Of a DNA stretch of 6,994 nt, positions 1 to 5,801 are shown piece after piece (within the stretch, counting starts at the first letter, position 1; every line of letters starts with the position of its first letter). A program made the translations under genes and the position numbers. The stretch is from an uncultured Clostridia bacterium (GTDB lineage Bacteria; Bacillota; Clostridia; Oscillospirales; Acutalibacteraceae), in the NCBI GenBank assembly GCA_947628595.1, contig CANRAN010000072.1, positions 1 to 6,994 of the forward strand. The letters run 5' to 3'. The notes under the pieces were generated by a model. That model was not told where the DNA came from, did not search any database, and saw only the letters and a list, made by a program, of their open reading frames with translations.

Positions 1-241
1 ATACGAGATCGGATATTGTTGTAACGCTTTCGGGTATATTTATATTTTCCAATCCGTAGCAATTCCAAAATGACATTTCACATATTTCGGTAATACCGCT
101 ACTTATATCAACGGATTTTATTTTGCCCGAATACATGAGATAGGCAGGTGACGTATCGAGGTCAACTCTTATGCTGCCGCTTCCCTTAATTGTCAATTTT
201 CCGCTGTTATTATCAAGAACCCATGATGCATTATCGCCACA
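1..241 (-). other. Second module of gene A after an internal cap: CGDN motif plus LRR
   Basis: From residue 792 the protein reads CGDNASWVLDNNSGKLTIKG, a motif I know from many surface proteins of gut Clostridia, where it opens a beta-rich or LRR unit (CG.N..W.L...G.LTI.G.G). It is followed by VDISSGITEICEMSFWNC and further LRR to the window edge. Genes B and C stop just before the equivalent point. How far the module runs cannot be seen. Confidence 0.7.
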
Positions 242-1609
242 GCTTCCCATTGCATTTCCGGTGCCTGCTTCAATTGTAGGTATTCTGTGGTTATTGGCAT
301 ATTTTTCTGCATAGCCGCCGCTGCTGCAATGAATTTTCAGGTCATGCACCACATAGATAGGATCACTGTCAAATGCATTTTCGGCAATATCTGTGACATT
401 ATCAGGAATTACTATGTCGGCTTCCATGCAATTAGAAAATGCATAATTTCCAATTTCGGTAACACTGTCGGGTATTGTATATGTACCATTTTTGCCTTGT
501 GGACACCTTATCAGGGTTGATTTGTCTTTGTTGAACAAAACTCCGTTTTCGGAGGAATAATACGGATTGTTTTCATCAACATTGATATCCGTCAAGCTAC
601 AGTCGTAAAAAGCCTCATTGCTGATTTTATTTACATTTTTGGGTATTGTCACACTTTTTAGTGACCAACAGCGCTCAAATACATTATCTCCTATATATTT
701 GACACTTTCGGGTATTTCTATACTTGTCAGACCCATGCAGACATCTTTTCCGAATGCAAAAGCCTGCTCACCGATTGTTTCCGTACCATCTTTTATAACA
801 AGATTTGTATTATCAGGCATTTCTCCTTTATATCTGTAAGCAACCTTTCCGACATACAATAAACCGTCGGGCTGGGCTTCGTACCATGCCGTAGATTCAA
901 GTGCCGTGAATCCTACATATTCAACACTGTCCGGAATGGTTATGTTTGTCAGACCTCTACATCTGTTATCAAATGCGCTCTCGGCGATACCTTTGGTGTC
1001 AGCTTTTAATTCAATACTTGTGTTTTCGGGCATTTCACCCTTATAATCATAGGCTACCTTGCCGGCATAAATAAGTCCGTCAGGCTGATTGTCGTACCAT
1101 GCTGTATTATCAAATGCCCCCCAATGTATGTTTATGACACTGTCGGGTATGTTTATTTCCGCCAGTTCCGTACAGCCGGAAAATGCTTGCATACCTATTT
1201 CCGTAACACTGCCGGGTATGTTTATGCTCTTCAGAGCCACACAGCCCGAAAAAGTATTGTCATCTATTTTCATGATACTGTCGGGCAGAATTGTATTTGT
1301 CAGACTTGTACATTCGCTGAAAACAGAAGAACCCATTTGTGTAACACTTTTTGGTATACTTATACTTTTCAGAGCCCCACAACTGTGAAATGCCGAAGAA
1401 CCTATTTTTGAAACGCTGTCGGGAATGGTTATTTCCGAAAGCTTTTTACAGCTTGAAAATGCATTGTCATCTATTGCCGTAACACTGTCGGGTATAACTA
1501 TGCTTACAATACCGGAATTATTTTGAAATGTACCGAATGTATCTTCTCCGTTTACGGTATTGCCTATTCTTACGACAGGTTTGCCCTCTATGGTATCTGG
1601 TATGACGAT
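1..1609 (-). repeat. LRR_5 repeat array of gene A
   Basis: From residue 336 to the left edge the protein repeats the IPDSV..IG..AF unit. Six 23-residue repeats in register (residues 371-500) precede two WY..QPDG inserts, which here are only 71 residues apart against 116 in gene B. The array is broken by an internal terminal-cap motif near residue 770 and a CGDN module, after which LRR units resume (VDISSGITEICEMSFWNC, then INIPESVTTI). Confidence 0.88.
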
Positions 1610-2614
1610 TTCTCTGTCAGTGCCTGTATATTTGGTAAGTATAACACCTGAGTTATTTATCACATATTCATAATCATCAGCAGGATCGTGTTGTGTTTCG
1701 GATTCCGTGCTACTTTCCGTATTATCCGAGTTCCCGTTATCCACGTCGGAAGTTTGAGATGTCTGAACCGTCTGCGGCTTATTATTGCCGGATACTATAA
1801 CCGCCGCCGTAATACCGCCGCCGACAAGGGCAGCCGCTGCGACAGCCACTGTTATTTTGAACGCTGCGGTTTTCAGAAATCCTCCTTTGCCTGCTGCAGC
1901 GGATGGGGTTATTTCAGCAGTACCTGCATTTACTCCGCTCATTACGGCAGACGAAACAGCGGAAAATTCCGGTGCCGTTACCGATCCGGCAGCTTGCTCC
2001 ATAAGTGAGGGGAGCAGAGCAAATGGGAGAACTGCATACAGCCGTGTACCCTTCTTGTCAAGCTTTTCAAGTTCTGTGCGTATTTCCTTTCTTGCCTCAA
2101 GAAGATAATATTTTACGGTTGTAAGCGGTAGTTCGAGTTCCTCGGCAATCTCCTTTGTCTGCATATTCTGATAGTAGTACATAAGTATAACAAGCCGTTT
2201 GTTTTCGGGAAGTTTATTTATGATTTCCATAATCAGCCTGCTTGCTTCCTTTTTATCGACAAATTCATGTGGAATGAGATCGGAATCGGTTTCCTCGTCA
2301 GTTTCTGTAACCGTAATGGCTTCGGGAATATCGGAAAACAGCATGGGCTTTTTTATCCTAAGAAAATTCTTGCCGCAATTTGCCACAATACGCTTAAGCC
2401 AGCTATCGAATAATTCAGGGGAGTTAAGCTCATTAAGATGAGTAAAAGCCTTGATGTAGCTATCCTGCAATATATCAAGAGCATCCTGTTCGTTGTGTGT
2501 AAGGCTCAGTGCGATAAAATAAGCCGAATCTTTAGTCATGGTATAGAGAGCCTCAAAAGCTGCCTCATCTCCCGAAAGAGCGGCTCTTACTATCTCTGTA
2601 AAATCTTTGTTCAC
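1..2614 (-). CDS. Membrane-tethered ECF sigma factor fused to BspA-type LRR ectodomain (gene A, 3' end missing)
   Basis: The frame is open from a GTG at 2614 to the left edge, giving 871 residues without a stop. The start is set by GGAGG seven bases upstream and by alignment with gene B (MNKDFTEIVRAALSGDE against MNESFKEIVKAAVSGDE). Residues 1-90 are sigma region 2 (DALDILQDSYIKAFTH) and about 120-185 are region 4 with its helix-turn-helix (EIAEELELPLTTVKYYLLEAR). An acidic linker separates them. A hydrophobic patch (192-206) and an Ala/Ser/Thr-rich linker lead to one membrane helix at about 252-275 (AVAAAALVGGGITAAVIV). A polar stalk (277-312) follows, then LRR_5 repeats from about 336, with two WY..QPDG inserts (503-545, 574-616) and one NNPYYSS..LFNKDKS insert. 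A terminal-cap motif (GGYAEKYANNHRIPTIE, 766-782) occurs internally, and the protein continues into a CGDN module and further LRR. Likely role, by inference: surface sensing coupled to transcription. The natural C-terminus is not seen. The domain calls are firm; the function is inferred. Confidence 0.9.
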   Translation of the reverse strand, partial: MNKDFTEIVRAALSGDEAAFEALYTMTKDSAYFIALSLTHNEQDALDILQDSYIKAFTHLNELNSPELFDSWLKRIVANCGKNFLRIKKPMLFSDIPEAITVTETDEETDSDLIPHEFVDKKEASRLIMEIINKLPENKRLVILMYYYQNMQTKEIAEELELPLTTVKYYLLEARKEIRTELEKLDKKGTRLYAVLPFALLPSLMEQAAGSVTAPEFSAVSSAVMSGVNAGTAEITPSAAAGKGGFLKTAAFKITVAVAAAALVGGGITAAVIVSGNNKPQTVQTSQTSDVDNGNSDNTESSTESETQHDPADDYEYVINNSGVILTKYTGTDREIVIPDTIEGKPVVRIGNTVNGEDTFGTFQNNSGIVSIVIPDSVTAIDDNAFSSCKKLSEITIPDSVSKIGSSAFHSCGALKSISIPKSVTQMGSSVFSECTSLTNTILPDSIMKIDDNTFSGCVALKSINIPGSVTEIGMQAFSGCTELAEINIPDSVINIHWGAFDNTAWYDNQPDGLIYAGKVAYDYKGEMPENTSIELKADTKGIAESAFDNRCRGLTNITIPDSVEYVGFTALESTAWYEAQPDGLLYVGKVAYRYKGEMPDNTNLVIKDGTETIGEQAFAFGKDVCMGLTSIEIPESVKYIGDNVFERCWSLKSVTIPKNVNKISNEAFYDCSLTDINVDENNPYYSSENGVLFNKDKSTLIRCPQGKNGTYTIPDSVTEIGNYAFSNCMEADIVIPDNVTDIAENAFDSDPIYVVHDLKIHCSSGGYAEKYANNHRIPTIEAGTGNAMGSCGDNASWVLDNNSGKLTIKGSGSIRVDLDTSPAYLMYSGKIKSVDISSGITEICEMSFWNCYGLENINIPESVTTISDLV
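1790..1861 (-). other. Transmembrane helix of gene A
   Basis: Residues 252-275 are hydrophobic with lysines on the sigma side (GKGGFLKTAAFK) and a polar stalk beyond, so the positive-inside rule places the sigma domain in the cytoplasm and the LRR outside. A GGG sits in the middle of the helix. No N-terminal signal peptide is present, so this segment should act as the export signal and anchor. Confidence 0.8.
2060..2614 (-). other. ECF sigma-70 domain of gene A (regions 2 and 4)
   Basis: Residues 1-185 hold both parts of a minimal ECF sigma factor. Region 2 binds core polymerase and the -10 box; region 4 binds the -35 box. The region 2 helix (NEQDALDILQDSYIKAF) and region 4 helix-turn-helix (RLVILMYYYQNM, then TKEIAEELELPLTTVKYYL) are intact with no frameshift, so the domain looks functional. 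The linker between them (about 92-118) is acidic. No region 1.1 or region 3 is present, as is usual for the ECF group. Confidence 0.9.
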
Positions 2615-2730
2615 GTTTTTTCCTCCAATTTCAGTTTTTTTAAAATTCTCATAAACAGATTTTCCGATTTCACCTCCTCAATATGAATTTTTTCTGCACA
2701 CAAATACAGATAATATTTTATGACCCACAC
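2611..2730 (-). CDS. Possible 39-residue leader ORF overlapping the start of gene A
   Basis: A GTG at 2730, ten bases after AGGAGG (2741..2746), opens a frame of 39 codons (MWVIKYYLYLCAEK at the start, RILKKLKLEEKT at the end). Its TGA overlaps the GTG of gene A as GTGA, the classic layout for coupled translation. The product would be small and basic with a short hydrophobic start. I recognise no family. An in-frame GTG at 2751 would add seven residues but has no ribosome site. It may be chance in a purine-rich leader. Confidence 0.25.
   Translation of the reverse strand: MWVIKYYLYLCAEKIHIEEVKSENLFMRILKKLKLEEKT
2622..2626 (-). promoter_or_regulatory. Ribosome binding site of gene A, which fixes its GTG start
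   Basis: GGAGG followed by AAAAAAC and GTG, a seven-base spacing. Gene B has the same site with the same spacing. This, with the aligned N-termini, makes GTG at 2614 the start even though it is not ATG. Confidence 0.88.
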
Positions 2731-2812
2731 GGAATTTTTACCTCCTTTCACCGCTCATAAATACAGACAACGGAGAAATGGCAGAGGATAGTAAATTAAA
2801 ATTATTTTTTTT

Positions 2813-2821
2813 ATTATAACA
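2813..2821 (-). promoter_or_regulatory. Possible proximal extended -10 promoter of gene A
   Basis: A second TGTTATAAT lies 105 bases closer to the gene, with only a weak T-rich -35 (TTTTTA) 17 bases upstream. Gene B has no equivalent. In such AT-rich DNA a chance match is possible. Confidence 0.4.
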
Positions 2822-2917
2822 TATTTTTCCACATTTAAAAACTATTTTTATAAAATTATTAAACATTCGCTCAAACGTTCAATTATGCTTTGTGGAGTCG
2901 GCTGGCAGCGTGCTATG

Positions 2918-2926
2918 ATTATAACA
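2918..2926 (-). promoter_or_regulatory. Distal extended -10 promoter of gene A
   Basis: The minus strand reads TGTTATAAT directly downstream of the terminator of B, in the same arrangement as the promoter of gene B. It lies about 300 bases before the GTG start, which implies a long leader. No clear -35 is seen. Confidence 0.55.
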
Positions 2927-2950
2927 TATAAAGTTTAAAAAATGTTATAA
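2919..2950. promoter_or_regulatory. Inverted repeat TTATAACA-N16-TGTTATAA upstream of gene A
   Basis: Perfect 8-base arms at 2919..2926 and 2943..2950, separated by exactly 16 bases. One arm contains the -10 box and the other overlaps the T-tract of the terminator of gene B. The same structure with the same spacing occurs before gene B, while the 16-base spacer differs. It could be an operator, or a sigma-binding arrangement. Confidence 0.5.
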
Positions 2951-2984
2951 AAAATCCCACTCCGAATTTATTGTTCAGAGTGGG
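2949..2984 (-). terminator. Rho-independent terminator of gene B
   Basis: The hairpin lies at 2956..2984 with stem CCCACTC/GAGTGGG, extended by TGAA/TTCG to 11 pairs, and a 7-base loop. A run of Ts follows on the minus strand. It starts nine bases after the stop codon. Confidence 0.93.
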
Positions 2985-2992
2985 AATCGTTT

Positions 2993-5533
2993 TTAATCCG
3001 CAACAAACGGTATGTTGTTTTCTTTTGCATATCTTTCAGCGGCAGAGCCGATTTTGCCGTGGATTGTAACATCGCCGCTATGGTAAAAAGCAAAATTGTC
3101 AATTTCCGTTACGCTGTCGGGAATGGTTACATTTTTTAAGGATTTGCAGTTGAAAAATACGGATGCTTCGACTTTTTTGACACCGTCAGGTATAGTAATA
3201 TCCGTCAGGGATTCACAGTTAGCAAATACAGATGAGCCGATTGCTTTGACACTTTTCGGAATGGTAACGGCGTTTAAGTCTTTGCAGCCCTCAAATGCTG
3301 AATCTCTGATTTCGGTAACACTGTCGGGAATATCATATGAACCCTTTAGTCCGCATGGGAAAGCAATCAATATGTTCCCTTCTTTGTTAAACAAAACGCT
3401 GTCAATAACAGAATAGTTTGGATTGTTTTGTGATACAGCTATTTTCGTTATACTGCTGCAATTTGAGCATATACCGTTACCTATTGAAGTAACGCCGCTT
3501 GGAATGTCAATACTTTTCAGAGATGTACATTTGTTAAATGCATTATTGCCGATTGATGTGACACTGTCGGGAATTTCTACGCTTGTCAGTCCTGTGCAAC
3601 CCTCAAATGCATACCAACCTATTGATGTAACACTGCCCGGAATATTCACCTCCGTAAGACCGGTACAACCTTCAAAAGCGTTCCAATCAATCGTTTTTAC
3701 ACTGTCGGGAATACTGATTGAGGTGAGATTTTTGCAGTCGTGGAATGCACACTGTGTAATATACACTGTGCCTTCTTTCAATTCTATATGTGTATTTTCA
3801 GGCATTTCACCCTTGTATTCATAGACTGCCTTACCGGCATATACCAATCCGTCAGGCTGAGAATCATACCATGCGGTTCGTTCAAATGCACTTCCCATAA
3901 CTGTAGTAACACTGTCGGGAATATTGATGCTTTCAAGGCTTTCACAGCCCCAAAATGCATGGGATTCTATTGATGTAATTCCGTTGTGGAGTGTGATATC
4001 GGTAAGTCCCGTACATTTTTCAAAAGCCATGGGTGCTATTGATGTAATACCGTCCGGAATGGATATGCTCCTCAAACCTCCACACTCCGAAAATGCACCG
4101 GCTGCAATTCCTTTTGTGTCCGGTTCTAATTCAATATTTGTATTATCCGGCATATTACCCTTGTAGGAATAAACCACCTTTCCTGCATATACAAGTCCGT
4201 CCGGCTGTGCATTGTACCATGCTGTGCCTGAAAAGACTTTATCGTATATTGTCAAAACACTGTCGGGTATATCTATATTCTTGAGATTTGTACAGTCTGA
4301 AAAAGCATATCTGTCAATAACTGAAACACTGTCGGGAATGGTTATGCCCGTGAGGTTTTCGTTTTTTTGAAATGCGTAATGACCTATTTCTATAACAGGT
4401 TTATTTTCAATAATATCAGGTATTACAACCTGAGAATCATTTCCGTTATATCCGGTTATGATTGCCCCATTATCTTTAATTTCATATTCAAAGTTTTTAA
4501 ATGAAGAAGTTGATATGTCATGAATGTTACTGCTTTCGTCATTATTTTTAACGCTTTCCTCCGTAACAGTCTGTGGTGAAAAACTGTCTTTCTGTGAATC
4601 CTGTGAAATTTGAGATGCAGCAGAGCTATCTACAGCTTGTATTACATTATTGCTGATACTGCTGTTGTGATCATTGCTGTCGGTGTTGTTATTTGTATTA
4701 TTATTGCCTATAACGATTGCAGCCGTTCCTCCGCTTATAACAGCGACAGCAGCTACTGTTGCAACTACTCTGGCTGCTGTGGTTTTCAAAATCATATTTA
4801 TACCTCCGATAGCTTTTATAGTTGATGTGACAGAAGCGGTTGTACCGGCAGTTACGCCTGCGGCAGAAACAGCGGCAGAGGAAGACGTCGGTGCGGAAAC
4901 AGATTCGGCTGCATAGTTTAAAAGTGCTGGAAAAGCCGCAAACGGTACAGCGGAATATAGATATGCATCTTTGCCGCCAAGGTCATTAAGCTCCGCCTTT
5001 ATCTGTTTTCTTGCTTCAAAAAGGTAATATTTGACGGTTGTAAGCGGCAGTTCAAGTGTTTCTGCTATTTCAGACGTATTCATATCCTGATAGTAATACA
5101 TAAGAATAACCAGACGTTTGTTTTCGGGAAGTTTATTTATGATTTCCATAATCAGCCTGCTTGCTTCCTTCCTGTCAACATATTCATGGGGAATATGCTC
5201 AGGATTTTTTTCCTCATCAATATTTTCAAGCATAATGTTTTCCGGAATTTCCGAAAACAGAAAAGGGCGTTTGTTTTTTAAATAATCCTTGCTGCAATTT
5301 GCAACTATTCTGTTCAGCCAATTATCGAAAAGCTCCGGCGGATCTACAGTATTAATGTGAGTAAAAGCCTTGATGTAGCTTTCCTGCAATATATCAAGAG
5401 CATCTTGCTCATTGTGTGTAAGACTCAGTGCAATAAAATATGCTGAATCCTTTGTCATTGTATAGAGTGCCTCAAAAGCAGTTTCATCACCTGAAACAGC
5501 AGCCTTGACAATTTCCTTAAAGCTTTCGTTCAT
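2993..5533 (-). CDS. Membrane-tethered ECF sigma factor fused to BspA-type LRR ectodomain (gene B, complete)
   Basis: A complete gene of 846 residues. ATG at 5533 is chosen because GGAGG lies seven bases upstream and the N-terminus matches gene A; an in-frame ATG at 5581 has no ribosome site. Residues 1-90 are sigma region 2 (DALDILQESYIKAFTH, then WLNRIVANC) and about 120-182 are region 4 (EIAETLELPLTTVKYYLFEAR). A hydrophobic patch (191-207) and an Ala/Ser/Thr linker precede one membrane helix at about 252-276. K250 and R255 lie on the cytoplasmic side and an Asn-rich run on the other, which suggests N-in, C-out. A polar stalk (277-345) leads to an LRR_5 cap (346-380) and about 15 repeats, often exactly 23 residues apart (605, 628, 651, 674; 755, 778, 801). 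WY..QPDG inserts lie at 436-480 and 552-596, and an LFNKEGN insert at about 700-730. The end is the usual LRR_5 terminal motif (GSAAERYAKENNIPFVAD). It probably ties an outside signal to sigma release; that is inference, since no anti-sigma gene is near. Confidence 0.93.
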   Translation of the reverse strand: MNESFKEIVKAAVSGDETAFEALYTMTKDSAYFIALSLTHNEQDALDILQESYIKAFTHINTVDPPELFDNWLNRIVANCSKDYLKNKRPFLFSEIPENIMLENIDEEKNPEHIPHEYVDRKEASRLIMEIINKLPENKRLVILMYYYQDMNTSEIAETLELPLTTVKYYLFEARKQIKAELNDLGGKDAYLYSAVPFAAFPALLNYAAESVSAPTSSSAAVSAAGVTAGTTASVTSTIKAIGGINMILKTTAARVVATVAAVAVISGGTAAIVIGNNNTNNNTDSNDHNSSISNNVIQAVDSSAASQISQDSQKDSFSPQTVTEESVKNNDESSNIHDISTSSFKNFEYEIKDNGAIITGYNGNDSQVVIPDIIENKPVIEIGHYAFQKNENLTGITIPDSVSVIDRYAFSDCTNLKNIDIPDSVLTIYDKVFSGTAWYNAQPDGLVYAGKVVYSYKGNMPDNTNIELEPDTKGIAAGAFSECGGLRSISIPDGITSIAPMAFEKCTGLTDITLHNGITSIESHAFWGCESLESINIPDSVTTVMGSAFERTAWYDSQPDGLVYAGKAVYEYKGEMPENTHIELKEGTVYITQCAFHDCKNLTSISIPDSVKTIDWNAFEGCTGLTEVNIPGSVTSIGWYAFEGCTGLTSVEIPDSVTSIGNNAFNKCTSLKSIDIPSGVTSIGNGICSNCSSITKIAVSQNNPNYSVIDSVLFNKEGNILIAFPCGLKGSYDIPDSVTEIRDSAFEGCKDLNAVTIPKSVKAIGSSVFANCESLTDITIPDGVKKVEASVFFNCKSLKNVTIPDSVTEIDNFAFYHSGDVTIHGKIGSAAERYAKENNIPFVAD
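3074..4423 (-). repeat. LRR_5 repeat array of gene B
   Basis: Residues 371-820 repeat a unit of about 23 codons (69 bases) with consensus L..I.IPDSVTSIG..AF.GC. Repeats are exactly 23 residues apart in two blocks and are interrupted by two WY..QPDG inserts and one LFNKEGN insert. On the plus strand the unit appears as a recurring 'acactgtcggga' tract. This is the BspA family of surface LRR, known in some bacteria for binding host proteins or other cells; the ligand here is unknown. Confidence 0.9.
4706..4780 (-). other. Transmembrane helix of gene B
   Basis: Residues 252-276 (core AVAVISGGTAAIVIG) form the only strong membrane span. It lies between a basic, Ala/Ser/Thr-rich linker and an Asn-rich outer stalk. 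It aligns in position with the helix of gene A and also carries a Gly-Gly pair mid-helix. Confidence 0.82.
4988..5533 (-). other. ECF sigma-70 domain of gene B (regions 2 and 4)
   Basis: Residues 1-182. Most of region 2 (residues 15-60) and nearly all of residues 115-172 are the same as in gene A, including the region 4.2 recognition helix (LPLTTVKYYL). Differences cluster in the linker between regions 2 and 4 (about 92-113). Both factors are therefore expected to recognise the same or very similar promoters; that expectation is inference. Confidence 0.9.
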
Positions 5534-5540
5534 ATTTTTT

Positions 5541-5545
5541 CCTCC
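5541..5545 (-). promoter_or_regulatory. Ribosome binding site of gene B, which decides its start
   Basis: GGAGG lies seven bases before ATG at 5533. The in-frame ATG at 5581 has no such site, and the residues it would add overlap the leader, so the shorter protein is preferred. Confidence 0.9.
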
Positions 5546-5671
5546 AAAATTAGTTTTCTGAATTTTTTTAATAAATTGCATATATGTATATACAGGTACT
5601 CATCAATTCCCTGCAATAAATTTATTTCCTTCATTTCCTTAGCATAATATATACGAAAGGAAAAGGGATTT

Positions 5672-5681
5672 GGATAGTAAA
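5672..5681 (-). promoter_or_regulatory. Leader element TTTACTATCC shared by genes B and A
   Basis: The minus strand reads TTTACTATCC here, 139 bases before the start of gene B, and again at 2786..2795, 172 bases before the start of gene A. Flanks are T-rich in both. The rest of the two leaders is not clearly alike, so the element may be kept for a reason or may be a relic of duplication. Confidence 0.3.
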
Positions 5682-5725
5682 ATCAAAAAATTTTTTTAAG
5701 CATTAATTATTTATATTTACGCACA

Positions 5726-5734
5726 ATTATAACA
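5726..5734 (-). promoter_or_regulatory. Extended -10 promoter of gene B
   Basis: The minus strand reads TGTTATAAT, a perfect extended -10 box, about 190 bases upstream of the ATG and just after the terminator of C. No good TTGACA is seen at 16-18 bases upstream; an extended -10 can work without one. It lies within the right arm of an inverted repeat. Confidence 0.6.
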
Positions 5735-5758
5735 TAAAAAATGTAGAAAGTGTTATAA
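5727..5758. promoter_or_regulatory. Inverted repeat TTATAACA-N16-TGTTATAA upstream of gene B
   Basis: Perfect 8-base arms at 5727..5734 and 5751..5758 with a 16-base spacer, overlapping the -10 box of gene B and the T-tract of the terminator of C. It matches the arms and spacing of the copy upstream of gene A. Confidence 0.5.
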
Positions 5759-5793
5759 AAAAATCCCACTCCGAATTTATCGTTCAGAGTGGG
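5757..5793 (-). terminator. Rho-independent terminator of gene C
   Basis: The hairpin at 5765..5793 has the same stem as the terminator of gene B and differs from it by one loop base. Seven Ts follow. It lies just after the stop at 5802 and so separates C from B as transcription units. Confidence 0.93.
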
Positions 5794-5801
5794 AACTGTT
5801 T

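Larger units (their letters stand above)
2615..2992 (-). other. Long intergenic leader between genes B and A
   Basis: These 378 bases hold, in the direction of transcription, the terminator of B, an inverted repeat with a -10 box, a second -10 box, a TTTACTATCC element (2786..2795) shared with the leader of gene B, and three Shine-Dalgarno-like motifs (2741..2746, 2673..2678, 2622..2626), of which only the last serves gene A. A possible 39-codon ORF fills its end. I see no tRNA, known riboswitch or second terminator. Confidence 0.6.

Noticed and set aside
2866..2910. Possible riboswitch or operator in the GC-richer patch GCACGCTGCCAGCCGACTCC upstream of gene A
   Set aside because: Only four-base arms pair, no known riboswitch core is recognisable, and there is no equal before gene B.
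3074..4423. Regular 69-base repeats looking like a CRISPR or satellite array
   Set aside because: The period equals 23 codons, the variation follows codon positions, and the translation is a clean LRR_5 array.
5534..5581. Longer form of gene B starting at ATG 5581
   Set aside because: There is no ribosome site before it, while GGAGG sits at the right distance from ATG 5533 and gene A aligns from that point.
5634..5663. Inverted repeat TTTCCTT-N16-AAGGAAA in the leader of gene B
   Set aside because: Seven AT-rich pairs with a 16-base loop make a weak hairpin, no copy is seen before gene A, and AAGGAAA recurs nearby by composition.
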